Assembly: GCA_021160945.1 (NCBI GenBank)
Contig: JAGHBQ010000188.1
Location: 1 to 9,155 of the forward strand
Reading direction: 5' to 3'
DNA length: 9,155 nucleotides
Source of the DNA: Thermoplasmata archaeon
GTDB taxonomy: Archaea > Thermoplasmatota > Thermoplasmata > Thermoplasmatales > Aciduliprofundaceae
Position numbers and translations under genes: made by a program. Below the pieces are notes generated by a model that saw nothing but the letters and a program-made list of their open reading frames with translations, was not told the origin of the DNA and did no database searches. Each line of letters begins with the position of its first letter. Positions within the stretch are counted from its first letter, which is position 1. Below are positions 1 through 7,001 of the stretch, in pieces.

Positions 1-6
1 ATACAC

Positions 7-36
7 AGGAAAGTTCTGAAAACTTCCTATTTTTTT
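7..36 (+). terminator. hairpin plus T-run, probable terminator of an upstream gene
   Basis: AGGAAAGTT (7-15) pairs with AACTTCCT (21-28), with one bulged A and a CTGAA loop. Seven T residues follow at 30-36. Archaeal termination relies mainly on U-runs, so this probably closes a plus-strand gene that ends before the window. The upstream gene itself is not visible. Confidence 0.55.
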
Positions 37-156
37 CCATTTATCCAATGATAGAAGCTTTTCTCTTATATTTAAGGATGCCAAATCGTCCTGAGAGGTC
101 AAGATGAGATCCATGCAACTGGATATTTTTCACCTATAATAATGTTTCATGGAAGG

Positions 157-170
157 CGAAAGTTATAAAT
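157..170 (+). promoter_or_regulatory. BRE/TATA promoter of the aIF1-tmcA-ASCH operon
   Basis: A purine-rich BRE-like CGAAAG (157-162) runs into TTATAAAT (163-170). The box centre lies about 30 nt before the ATG at 197, which places transcription start within a few bases of the start codon (near-leaderless). Confidence 0.6.
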
Positions 171-196
171 AAAGGAATTTAATTGGTAGGATTGTA

Positions 197-493
197 ATGA
201 AGAAGGCAATAACTGGACTTCCGGATGAGCTGTTTGCTTGGGAAGAAATTTCCAAGGAGCAGCAGGTGATAAAAATATACACGGATAAGAGACGTTACGG
301 GAAAACGGTCACTATAATAGAAGGTTTTGATCCTAGGGATGTGGACCTCAAAGAGATGGCCAAATCGCTGAAGAGAAAGGTGGCCACAGGAGGTACTGTA
401 AAGGATGGGAGAATTGAGCTTCAGGGTGATCAGAAAGAGAAGGTAAAGAGATTTTTAGAAGATATGGGTTACATAGTGGAAATTTTGGAATGA
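197..493 (+). CDS. translation initiation factor aIF1 (SUI1/eIF1 family)
   Basis: This 98-residue protein is a complete archaeal SUI1/eIF1 homologue of usual length. It acts in the cytoplasm on the small ribosomal subunit, where the family monitors start-codon recognition in the P site and helps place initiator tRNA. The basic signature KRRYGK (residues 31-36) followed by a TIIEGFD-type strand, the GGTVKDG segment and the IELQGDQ motif are the classical SUI1 core. The ATG at 197 sits one archaeal promoter distance from the TATA box at 163-170. The gene opens an operon: its TGA at 491-493 is part of the Shine-Dalgarno region of tmcA, only 7 bp away. Pairing an initiation factor with a tRNA modification enzyme fits a translation operon. 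The family assignment is secure from the motifs. Confidence 0.95.
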   Translation: MKKAITGLPDELFAWEEISKEQQVIKIYTDKRRYGKTVTIIEGFDPRDVDLKEMAKSLKRKVATGGTVKDGRIELQGDQKEKVKRFLEDMGYIVEILE

Positions 494-500
494 GGGGAGA

Positions 501-2711
501 ATGGAACATACAGAGCTTGTGGGTGTGATAAGAGAGCTCAAGGTAGAGGCAGAAAGATGCAATCAGCGTCGAATGCTCGTTATAGCAGATGACAGGTTGA
601 GCTGTCTGGCTTTACTTAAAAGAATTCTTAGAGAAATTGAGGATAAGAGAAAAATAGTTTTCACATGGCAGAAGGATTTTAATGTTGATGCTGAAATAGA
701 GGAGCTCAAGAATTCAGAAAGATATCTTGGCACCACATACGATTTTTTGGCGATAGATCTTCATCATTCTTTCATTCCCAGTGATCTGGGAAAACTTGTG
801 AATATAGTTCGAGGTGGAGGTTTAATTGTTCTTCTCACTCCAAAATTTGAAGATTGGCTCCATAGCACAAATTTTTTTCACCAGGTTATACTCACACCTC
901 CTTTTACTCTGGGTGACATTAAAAGAAATTTTGTTAAATGGGTTATAAAAAAGCTCTGGGAGAAAGATGGTATAACTATAATTGAAGATGGACTAATCAA
1001 AAAGATGGGAAAAATGAAATGCATTGTCCAGGAGAGAAAAGTAGAGATACCAAGTAGTTTTAGATTCCCTCGAAGTATATATGAATTGACAAAAACTCAA
1101 GATCAAATAAGGGTTCTTCAGATGGCGGAATCACTGGGAAATAGAGGAGTTATGGTAATCACAGCTGATAGAGGAAGAGGGAAGAGCAGTGTACTTGGAA
1201 TGATAGCCGGAGTCTATGCTGGAAAATTCAGAAATATAGGTGTGACCGCTCCAGATCTGAATAACTTGACAGAATTTTTCAAATTTGTGGAAAGAACTCT
1301 GGAAATAAAGGGAAAAAAGTTTGAGCACAGAAGAGGAAAAATTAAAGGGAGGAATTTCAAGATAGAATTTGTGGAGGCCTCTCAAATTAACCCCAAGAAA
1401 TACGATCTTCTTATTGTGGATGAGGCAGCAGGTATCCCGGTACCTCTTCTTTTAAGCTTTCTCAGGGCGAGAAGAGTTATATACTCTACCACCACCCACG
1501 GATATGAGGGCACAGGGCGCTCTTTCTCAATAAGGTTTTTAAGCGAGTTGAGGAGGAGGAAAAGAGAGCTTATATCTTTGGAGATGAATGAGCCTATAAG
1601 GTATAGTAAAGATGATCCTGTGGAATGCTGGATCTTTGACACTCTTCTTCTAAATGCGGAGCCTCCTCTGTTAGAGGATTTCAAGTTGAAATCTCTGAAA
1701 TACCGCAAGTATGATACGGGTGAACTTCTAGAGGATGAGAAAAAGCTAAGGGACTACTACGGTATATTTGTGCTTGCCCATTATAGGAATAATCCCAACG
1801 ATTTTGGAATACTCTGCGATGCTCCAAATCATGAGATAAGAACTTTAGAATACGACAATCATGTGGTCTGCTCGGTGCAGCTGGCCCGTGAGGGAAATCT
1901 TCAGGGCTATGAAGATGATCTTTATTTTGGTACGACTCCCCCGGGAAATATAGTGCCTGACGTGATAATAAAGCACTACCGAAAGAAAGATTTCTCAAAA
2001 TATAGAGGATACAGGATAGTTAGAATCGCCACCCATCCAAATTTTATGGATAGAGGAATAGGCTCTCGAATGCTTGAAGAGCTCAAGAAAGAAGATGTTG
2101 ACTGGCTGGGCTCATCTTTTGGAGCAACCGCTCGATTACTGAGATTCTGGATAAGAAACGGATTTTATCCCATTCATATTTCTCCAAAGATAAATGAGTC
2201 AACTGGAGAATACTCTGTGATTGTTCTATATCCCAGGAGAGAAGAGCTCAAAAAAGATTTTGAAGAGATTCGCAGGAGATTTGGTAAAAAATTAGTCCAT
2301 AGTTTGAGTGAAATTCACCGAAACTTGGATCTGGAGATAGCGAGAGTTTTGCTGAGCGATTTGCCCAGAGATGAAGAGCTGGTTCTCGATGATACTGACT
2401 GGAAGAGGCTCATTGCCTATTGCTGGGGTCCTGGTAATTATGAAGTTACAGTGGATGTGATATACAAGATAGCATCTAAGTACTTTTTCTTGAGGGAGAG
2501 ACCAGAACTTAATGAAGAGCAGGAAAAGATACTCATAGGAAAAGTTTTACAGCACAGACACTGGGATGAAGTTGGGAAGGAGATAGGAAAAGGTGGAACC
2601 TATGTGGTCATTGAGCTAAGAGAGATTATGAGAAAATTTTTAAAGGGGGTATTTGAAGATGAAATACTTGAATTTCAGTGCAGATTTCATGGAGAAGATC
2701 AAAAGAGGTGA
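501..2711 (+). CDS. tmcA: tRNA(Met)/RNA cytidine N4-acetyltransferase TmcA
   Basis: TmcA uses acetyl-CoA and ATP to acetylate cytidine to N4-acetylcytidine; elongator tRNA-Met C34 is the classical substrate, and archaeal homologues also modify other RNAs. All expected domains are visible in order: an N-terminal TmcA_N/DUF1726-like region (about 1-190), a RecD-like ATPase/helicase domain with Walker A ADRGRGKSS (222-230, K228) and Walker B LLIVDEAAG (D307, E308), a GNAT acetyltransferase domain with the acetyl-CoA loop THPNFMDRGIGS (511-522), and a C-terminal tRNA-binding region. The length of 736 aa suits the archaeal family (the E. coli enzyme is somewhat shorter). The start is supported by TGAGGGGA (491-498) just before the ATG. 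It is the second gene of the operon, and its last 53 bp overlap the ASCH gene. No defect is seen. Confidence 0.95.
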   Translation: MEHTELVGVIRELKVEAERCNQRRMLVIADDRLSCLALLKRILREIEDKRKIVFTWQKDFNVDAEIEELKNSERYLGTTYDFLAIDLHHSFIPSDLGKLVNIVRGGGLIVLLTPKFEDWLHSTNFFHQVILTPPFTLGDIKRNFVKWVIKKLWEKDGITIIEDGLIKKMGKMKCIVQERKVEIPSSFRFPRSIYELTKTQDQIRVLQMAESLGNRGVMVITADRGRGKSSVLGMIAGVYAGKFRNIGVTAPDLNNLTEFFKFVERTLEIKGKKFEHRRGKIKGRNFKIEFVEASQINPKKYDLLIVDEAAGIPVPLLLSFLRARRVIYSTTTHGYEGTGRSFSIRFLSELRRRKRELISLEMNEPIRYSKDDPVECWIFDTLLLNAEPPLLEDFKLKSLKYRKYDTGELLEDEKKLRDYYGIFVLAHYRNNPNDFGILCDAPNHEIRTLEYDNHVVCSVQLAREGNLQGYEDDLYFGTTPPGNIVPDVIIKHYRKKDFSKYRGYRIVRIATHPNFMDRGIGSRMLEELKKEDVDWLGSSFGATARLLRFWIRNGFYPIHISPKINESTGEYSVIVLYPRREELKKDFEEIRRRFGKKLVHSLSEIHRNLDLEIARVLLSDLPRDEELVLDDTDWKRLIAYCWGPGNYEVTVDVIYKIASKYFFLRERPELNEEQEKILIGKVLQHRHWDEVGKEIGKGGTYVVIELREIMRKFLKGVFEDEILEFQCRFHGEDQKR
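2642..2650 (+). promoter_or_regulatory. Shine-Dalgarno site inside tmcA that decides the ASCH start
   Basis: AAAGGGGGT ends 8 nt before the ATG at 2659. The upstream in-frame TTG at 2653 would be only 2 nt from this site, so the ATG is the better start. The site lies in tmcA coding sequence, implying translational coupling. Confidence 0.5.
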
Positions 2712-2976
2712 AAAGAAGGCCACATTGAGGCTTGGCATTAAAAATTACAAACCTGGGGAAAAAGTTATAGTGAGGTGTGGTGAATATGAGATTGGGGTCG
2801 CAAAAATTTATGAGGTAAATATAAAGAGATTTAGAGAGATCGATGAAATAGATGTCCTCCTCGATGGATATGGAAGTAAAGAAGAGCTTAAGAGAGCTCT
2901 GGAGAAATTCTATGGTAAATTTGCAGAGGATGATATATTCACTCAGATTGTGTTTGACTTATGTGAAATAAAGTAG
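2659..2976 (+). CDS. ASCH-domain protein, possible N4-acetylcytidine amidohydrolase (YqfB-like)
   Basis: A 105-residue single-domain ASCH (PUA-like) protein. ASCH domains are predicted RNA or nucleoside binders. The E. coli member YqfB is a small amidohydrolase that converts N4-acetylcytidine to cytidine, with Lys21, Thr24 and Glu74 reported as catalytic. Here GEKKATLR (17-24) aligns by eye with YqfB GRKTITIR, keeping the Lys (K19), Thr (T22) and Arg (R24). D69 lies near where Glu74 would fall, although the alignment there is uncertain. The ATG at 2659 is preferred over TTG 2653 because of the ribosome site at 2642-2650 and because the domain begins at MKYLNF. The first 53 bp overlap the end of tmcA, so the two are probably cotranslated. 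Its 3' end overlaps the convergent minus-strand gene by 18 bp. The family call is firm; the enzymatic activity is inferred. Confidence 0.88.
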   Translation: MKYLNFSADFMEKIKRGEKKATLRLGIKNYKPGEKVIVRCGEYEIGVAKIYEVNIKRFREIDEIDVLLDGYGSKEELKRALEKFYGKFAEDDIFTQIVFDLCEIK

Positions 2977-3483
2977 AGATGTTTCCTCCTTCTCTCCTTC
3001 CATAAGAGCTTTTCGAAGGTTTTTTAGACTGGTATTAAATTTTCCAAAAATTCTTCTACCTCTTCCCATTTCAAGCTCCAGTTTTTTGAGAGTCTTTTCT
3101 GCAGAACTCAATCTTCTGAGATTTAGACTGTGGTTGAAAGCATTTACTAAAGAGAAAAAATTACCCAGCCATATTTGAACTGCGGTGTAGTCTTTGATTA
3201 CCTCAGCAATGTATTTATATTCTCGAGAAGATGGTGGTGTTGAGCTATACATCCCTACGATCCAGCTCATTGCTTTTGTATCCATATCATAGCCCTTTAG
3301 ATATGCAGTATATCCCTCTACCCTTTTGCTGATGGAGGCAAATCTTTTTAGAATACGCAAAAATCTTTTATTTACCTTTTCTTTCTGCAATTCCATCTTT
3401 AAAAGTGTCCTTTGAGCATCCGTAAGATATGCTATATCAATTGGAGCGAAGCCAAACTTACTAATATCCACTTCTTTCTCCAT
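2959..3483 (-). CDS. unrecognised helical protein
   Basis: I do not recognise this 174-residue protein. It is basic and appears almost entirely alpha-helical, with leucine/lysine-rich amphipathic helices (about 21-65, 85-120 and 122-160), no signal peptide, no membrane segment and only a short Thr-Pro-Pro-Ser-Ser interruption near residue 82. It has no cysteine or histidine cluster that would suggest metal binding. The frame is clearly coding: it is long, AGA/AAA rich in the local style, and starts with an ATG about 29 nt downstream of a minus-strand TATA box (3509-3516), implying a leaderless message. It is a single-gene unit, divergent from the zinc-ribbon gene and converging on the ASCH gene with an 18-bp overlap. 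A DNA-binding or coiled-coil scaffold role is possible, but nothing in the sequence proves it. Confidence 0.8.
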   Translation of the reverse strand: MEKEVDISKFGFAPIDIAYLTDAQRTLLKMELQKEKVNKRFLRILKRFASISKRVEGYTAYLKGYDMDTKAMSWIVGMYSSTPPSSREYKYIAEVIKDYTAVQIWLGNFFSLVNAFNHSLNLRRLSSAEKTLKKLELEMGRGRRIFGKFNTSLKNLRKALMEGEKEETSLLYFT

Positions 3484-3508
3484 GGGTAGTAGATAGGGGA
3501 TTTATGAA

Positions 3509-3516
3509 ATATAAAA
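3509..3516 (-). promoter_or_regulatory. TATA box of the 174-residue helical protein gene
   Basis: On the minus strand this reads TTTTATAT within AGTTTTATATTTC. The centre is about 29 nt before the ATG whose first base is 3483, fitting a leaderless transcript. The 116-bp interval 3484-3599 carries this and the opposing promoter. Confidence 0.5.
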
Positions 3517-3569
3517 CTTCTCTTTGTGTCTGCTATGATAAAAATGAAATAGGTGAGTACCTCAAAATC

Positions 3570-3579
3570 TTTTTATAGG
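3570..3579 (+). promoter_or_regulatory. TATA box of the zinc-ribbon/DUF131 operon
   Basis: TTTTTATAGG is centred about 26 nt before the ATG at 3600, so the message probably begins at or next to the start codon (leaderless). Confidence 0.5.
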
Positions 3580-3599
3580 ATTAAACTGATGAGAAGTCA

Positions 3600-4496
3600 A
3601 TGTCTCAGGATCAAATATTTGCTCTCTTCATCGCGCTTATCTCTCTCTTCATTCTTGTATTTGGGTATCTCTTCATATGGTTAAAAAAGAGAAGCGGGGT
3701 CAAACTCAGGGAGCTGGGAAAGACTTCTATAGAGGATGAGGCCTACAATCAAATGCAGATGGTAAAATCTATGAGCAAGATAATGGGAATAAGGGGATAT
3801 AATACATTGGAAGTGGAAAGTGTTCTTTTGAAAGCCCAGAGAGCTTATGATGATGGGAGATTTGCAGAGTGTCTAGAGATAGTTAACAATGCCAAGAGAA
3901 TGCTCATGAGGATAAAAAATGAAGAAAAGACGGAGGATAGGATTAGTCCCCATGTTGAGAAGGAGCTTGAGATAATAAAGAGAATAGGGGAGAAGAAAAA
4001 TGATGAGGAGATGCCTCCTCAGGTTAAAGATTTTATAAAAAAATTGCCTCCAAATTATCTTCAATCTAAATTTGAAATAGAAGTTGTAGAGGAAAAGTTG
4101 CGAAAGATGGAAGAGAGTGCAGTAAAAGAAGCTGCAAAACTCTATCTCTTTAAGGCCCAGGAAGCTTTTAAAGCGAAAAATTACACGGATGCTCTCAAAT
4201 TTGCAATAAAAAGCAACAGAATTTTAGATGGTGGCGAGTTGAGCACCTCTCTTCCCCAGCCCAAACCCATCGCGGAGGAAAAACCGCCTATGGTTACACC
4301 TCTTGTGGAAGAAGAAAAAGCTATGGAGGAAGAGGAACTATATTGCCCTAAATGTGGTGCTATAGTTACAGCAGAGGATAAATACTGCTGGAACTGTGGA
4401 GCAAAACTTATATTTATCTACACATGCCCTAATTGTGGTGCAGAGGTAAGCAGCGAAGATAAATACTGCAGGCATTGCGGCTATAAGCTGAGGTGA
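3600..4496 (+). CDS. membrane-anchored protein with TPR-like repeats and two C-terminal zinc ribbons
   Basis: A 298-residue protein with no name I can give. Residues 6-28 form one hydrophobic membrane helix followed by Lys-Lys-Arg, so the rest should face the cytoplasm. Two similar helical hairpins, LLKAQRAYDDGRFAECLEI (76-94) and LFKAQEAFKAKNYTDALKF (183-201), look like isolated TPR-like repeats separated by a charged helical region. A proline/glutamate-rich linker (about 218-247) leads to two zinc ribbons with identical spacing, C-x2-C-x10-C-x2-C: C249/C252/C263/C266 and C276/C279/C290/C293. Such double zinc ribbons are common in archaeal membrane-linked proteins and are usually protein- or nucleic-acid-binding modules. 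The start is the first ATG, 26 nt from a TATA box. Its stop is immediately followed by the DUF131 gene, so the two likely share a message. The architecture is certain; the function is unknown. Confidence 0.9.
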   Translation: MSQDQIFALFIALISLFILVFGYLFIWLKKRSGVKLRELGKTSIEDEAYNQMQMVKSMSKIMGIRGYNTLEVESVLLKAQRAYDDGRFAECLEIVNNAKRMLMRIKNEEKTEDRISPHVEKELEIIKRIGEKKNDEEMPPQVKDFIKKLPPNYLQSKFEIEVVEEKLRKMEESAVKEAAKLYLFKAQEAFKAKNYTDALKFAIKSNRILDGGELSTSLPQPKPIAEEKPPMVTPLVEEEKAMEEEELYCPKCGAIVTAEDKYCWNCGAKLIFIYTCPNCGAEVSSEDKYCRHCGYKLR

Positions 4497-4497
4497 T
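4490..4497 (+). promoter_or_regulatory. strong Shine-Dalgarno site for the DUF131 gene
   Basis: GAGGTGAT is an exact match to the archaeal 16S anti-SD complement. It ends 4 nt before the ATG at 4502, which decides that start over the in-frame GTG 4493 and ATG 4496 lying inside the site. It spans the stop of the preceding gene. Confidence 0.65.
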
Positions 4498-4501
4498 GAA
4501 T

Positions 4502-4939
4502 ATGTATACAGGAAAACTTGCAATTCTGGGCTACATACTCTTCGGCATCGGAATCTTGCTCATAATAATAGGGATATTCACCGGCTCCTCTCACGTTGCC
4601 CTATTTCTTATATTCCCCGTAATATATGGTAAGGGCCCACTCTCTCTTCTGGGATTTCTTCTCATTTTCCTTGGTCTCTTTCTAATATTTCTTTCTCCCT
4701 TACATTCCTGGAATCGAGAATTTGAAGGACACTATCCTTCGCCGTCGAATTATGAGGAATTCTCTCAAAGTGAGATATTTCCACAAACAGAGGTACAGAG
4801 TGAGAAGAAATATGGTGGCGTAATATTAATAGGTCCAATACCCATTGTTATAGGCTCCGATAAAAATATGGTAATAATTGCATTAACCCTCTCTCTCATA
4901 TTCCTTTCTATTTTCATTCTTTTCCTGCTCTATGGATAA
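4502..4939 (+). CDS. DUF131 (TIGR00304-type) archaeal membrane protein
   Basis: From the ATG at 4502 this is a 145-residue integral membrane protein. Hydrophobic helices lie at about 7-28, 32-42 with 46-66, and 121-144. A polar, Ser/Pro/Glu-rich stretch (about 67-103) precedes the most conserved part, GGVILIGPIPIVIGSD (105-120). That glycine/proline signature followed by a final membrane helix is the hallmark of the DUF131 family of uncharacterised archaeal proteins. It sits directly after the zinc-ribbon gene with a near-perfect ribosome site and no room for a promoter, so the two membrane proteins are probably made together. Its last 10 bp overlap the convergent coiled-coil gene. Family membership is recognised from memory of the signature. 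No function is established that I know of. Confidence 0.85.
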   Translation: MYTGKLAILGYILFGIGILLIIIGIFTGSSHVALFLIFPVIYGKGPLSLLGFLLIFLGLFLIFLSPLHSWNREFEGHYPSPSNYEEFSQSEIFPQTEVQSEKKYGGVILIGPIPIVIGSDKNMVIIALTLSLIFLSIFILFLLYG

Positions 4940-5778
4940 GATATCCTCTTCTTCTTTTTAAGAACCTGTAGAAACTCTTCCACCTCTTCATCTTTGATCT
5001 CTGTGATCTCCTTTGCTCTCTCCGATAGCTCTTGCATCACATTTTTTTCCTCCTCTCTTTTTTTACTATACTCTCCCCTTATCTCTATTATTTTCTCAAT
5101 CATCTGCTTAGCTTTCTCATGATAGGCGTTTGCCTTCTCTCTCAGCCTCATATATTCCTCATGCTTCTCCTGAATTTTTTTTCTGAGATAATCAAGCTTC
5201 TCTTTCAACTCCACCACTTTTTCATGGTGCTTCTGAGCATCTTTGTGAAGTTTTATTACCTCGGCCCTTTCTCTGAGCTCCTCATCTTGCAATTTTTTTA
5301 GCTCACTCTCCAAATCATCCGCTTCTCCAAGAATCTTTTTTCTCTCCTCCAGCTCCTTTTTAAGTTCATTCTCCTTCTTAATAAGCTCTCTTAAAGTTTC
5401 AATTAGTCTGTTTTCCTCCTCGAGAGTATGAGGTTTGGTCTCTATATCCTTCTCTATTCTTTTTCTCCTTGTGACGGTTTCCTTATATTCATCATCCAGT
5501 CCCTTTCTACTCCTACCTCTTTTCTCCCTTATTATCCCCCTTATTTCTCTGATTTTATTTCTGAGCTCGTCCCTTCTTCTCTTATGCTCCTTCATCAAAG
5601 ATACTAATCTATCTCTCTCATACCTCTCCTTTTTGATCTCCTCCCTCAGCTTGCTTGCCTCTTTTCTTAGAAGATCCCGCTCTTCCTTCGCCTCTCGGGC
5701 AAGATAATTGAATTCATTTCTCTTGGCTCGATAAAACTGGTATTTTTCTTCTGCATTCTTCAACTCGTCGTTTCTCAT
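4930..5778 (-). CDS. COG1340-type archaeal coiled-coil protein, downstream of ftsZ
   Basis: A 282-residue, very Lys/Glu/Arg-rich protein that is essentially one long coiled coil from about residue 3 to 270. It has no membrane helix, no signal peptide and no Walker motif. The segment around 111-142, with KPHTLEEENRLIETLRELI, resembles the conserved centre of the COG1340 family of uncharacterised archaeal coiled-coil proteins. The ATG at 5778 follows the ftsZ stop by 12 bp with a GAGGA ribosome site in the gap, so it should be the second gene of an ftsZ transcript. The 3' end overlaps the DUF131 gene by 10 bp, tail to tail. The context suggests, but does not show, a role as a filament-associated or cell-envelope scaffold. 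SMC/Rad50-like proteins were considered and excluded because no ATPase heads are present. Confidence 0.88.
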   Translation of the reverse strand: MRNDELKNAEEKYQFYRAKRNEFNYLAREAKEERDLLRKEASKLREEIKKERYERDRLVSLMKEHKRRRDELRNKIREIRGIIREKRGRSRKGLDDEYKETVTRRKRIEKDIETKPHTLEEENRLIETLRELIKKENELKKELEERKKILGEADDLESELKKLQDEELRERAEVIKLHKDAQKHHEKVVELKEKLDYLRKKIQEKHEEYMRLREKANAYHEKAKQMIEKIIEIRGEYSKKREEEKNVMQELSERAKEITEIKDEEVEEFLQVLKKKKRISYP

Positions 5779-5790
5779 TCTAAATCCTCA

Positions 5791-6894
5791 TTACTCAATC
5801 ACATCTATCTCTGCATCTAAGGTTTCTCCCGCTATCTGCCTGGCAGCTTTGAGTGAGCCACCTTTCTCTATGAAATAGGGTGATTTCACACCCGCGAGAA
5901 CAACAAGAACTTGCACCATGTTGTCCATCTCAGGGTCCACACTGGCACCCCAGATTATCTTGGCCATTGGATTTATTTTCTTCTGTACCAGGTCCACTGC
6001 CATCTGAGCTTCACTCACACTCATGTGCTCATCACCAACTATTCTAACAAGAGCTCCCGTGGAATCACTTATATCCGCATCTATGAGTGGAGAGTTAATG
6101 GCCTCTTCCACTGCCTCTTTCACCCTATCTTGGGAGCTATCGCTCTCCCCTATGCCAACCATAGCCACGCCACCTGAACCCAGAACAGTGCGTAGATCCG
6201 CGTAATCTACATTTACAAGTCCTGGCTTGGTGAGAATTTCAGTAATTCCCTTAATTGTAATCATCAAAACTGTATCAGCAACCTTAAATGCCTCATTCAA
6301 AGGCAATCTTGGAACTATTTCAAGAAGCTTATCATTAGGTATAACAATCGTGGTGTCAGAATAACGGCGAAGTCTCTCAAGACCCCACAAAGCGTTCTCC
6401 ATTCTGAGTTTACCCTCTGCCCTGAATGGCAGAGTTACCACAGAGAGAACTAATGCACCCTGCTCTTTTGCTATCTTCGCTATGTATGGTGCACTTCCTG
6501 TGCCTGTACCTCCACCAAGGCCTGCAGTTACAAATACCATATCTGCATTTTGCAAAAGCCTCTCAATCTCCTCACTATTTTCCCGAGCTGCATCCTCTCC
6601 TATTAGAGGGTCTGAACCTGCACCAAGCCCACGGGTTCTTCTTCTACCAAGAAGTATTTTTCTATTAGCTCTTATATGAAGAAGATGTTGAGCATCGGTA
6701 TTTGCTGCTATGAGTTCTGCACCGTAAACACCTTCTTCCATCATACGATTAATGGTGTTACTACCACCGCCACCGCATCCAATGATTTTTATATTTACCC
6801 TAAGTTTCTCCACAAGCTGTCTCAGTTCTTCATCTTCAGGGGCAGTTATCTGCTGTATCTCCTTCTCTTCCTTACTTCTCTCCAAAAACTTCAT
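5791..6894 (-). CDS. ftsZ: cell division GTPase FtsZ
   Basis: FtsZ is the tubulin-like GTPase that assembles the division ring at mid-cell. From the ATG at 6894 the protein has 367 residues, typical for archaeal FtsZ. Visible motifs are [15 protein letters not shown] (37-51) in the nucleotide pocket, NTDAQHL (65-71), the tubulin signature GGGTGTGS (127-134), and the T7 catalytic loop N228-V-D230-Y-A-D233. The last residues, DAEIDVIE, follow a basic/Gly linker and may be the short tail that binds partners. The open frame extends up to 7005, but the 37 extra residues do not look like FtsZ and would overlap dph5. The start at 6894 is backed by GGGAAGGG (6901-6908) and a TATA box at 6931-6940. 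All catalytic residues are intact. I cannot say whether this is the FtsZ1 or FtsZ2 paralogue. Confidence 0.96.
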   Translation of the reverse strand: MKFLERSKEEKEIQQITAPEDEELRQLVEKLRVNIKIIGCGGGGSNTINRMMEEGVYGAELIAANTDAQHLLHIRANRKILLGRRRTRGLGAGSDPLIGEDAARENSEEIERLLQNADMVFVTAGLGGGTGTGSAPYIAKIAKEQGALVLSVVTLPFRAEGKLRMENALWGLERLRRYSDTTIVIPNDKLLEIVPRLPLNEAFKVADTVLMITIKGITEILTKPGLVNVDYADLRTVLGSGGVAMVGIGESDSSQDRVKEAVEEAINSPLIDADISDSTGALVRIVGDEHMSVSEAQMAVDLVQKKINPMAKIIWGASVDPEMDNMVQVLVVLAGVKSPYFIEKGGSLKAARQIAGETLDAEIDVIE

Positions 6895-6900
6895 AGGCAT

Positions 6901-6908
6901 CCCTTCCC
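6901..6908 (-). promoter_or_regulatory. ribosome binding site that fixes the ftsZ start
   Basis: On the minus strand GGGAAGGG lies 6 nt before the ATG at 6894. With the TATA box about 26 nt upstream of base 6910, the message would have a roughly 16-nt leader containing this site. Confidence 0.5.
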
Positions 6909-6930
6909 ATTTGAATAATGTAAAGGTTAC

Positions 6931-6940
6931 ATTATATAAA
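6931..6940 (-). promoter_or_regulatory. TATA box of the ftsZ-COG1340 operon
   Basis: The minus strand reads TTTATATAAT. Its centre is about 26 nt before base 6910, where transcription should begin. It lies in the 107-bp dph5-ftsZ gap, showing that ftsZ need not depend on dph5 transcription. Confidence 0.6.
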
Positions 6941-6966
6941 AGAATTTCTTGCCCACTAACCCCCCC

Positions 6967-6976
6967 AAAAAAAGAA
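6967..6976 (-). terminator. T-run after dph5, probable terminator
   Basis: On the minus strand CTTCTTTTTTT begins about 26 nt after the dph5 stop codon; the seven T residues occupy 6967-6973 and are followed by seven G residues (6960-6966). Archaeal termination on U-runs needs no strong hairpin, and none is evident. Confidence 0.4.
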
Positions 6977-7001
6977 GCTCTTAGATTCCTCTGCCCTCTT
7001 C

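Noticed and set aside
73..124. Possible second C/D sRNA (CTGA at 91-94, AAGATGA at 101-107)
   Set aside because: There is no acceptable C box 12 nt before the CTGA and no proper D box after the C'-like motif.
1131..1998. Three overlapping minus-strand open frames of 84-108 codons
   Set aside because: They lie wholly antisense to the conserved ATPase and GNAT domains of tmcA, have no promoter and show no recognisable protein; they are shadows.
5032..5707. Plus-strand frames of 89-90 codons rich in Leu, Ser and Phe that look like membrane proteins
   Set aside because: They are the antisense of the Lys/Glu-rich coiled-coil gene; reversed Lys/Glu codons give artificial hydrophobic peptides.
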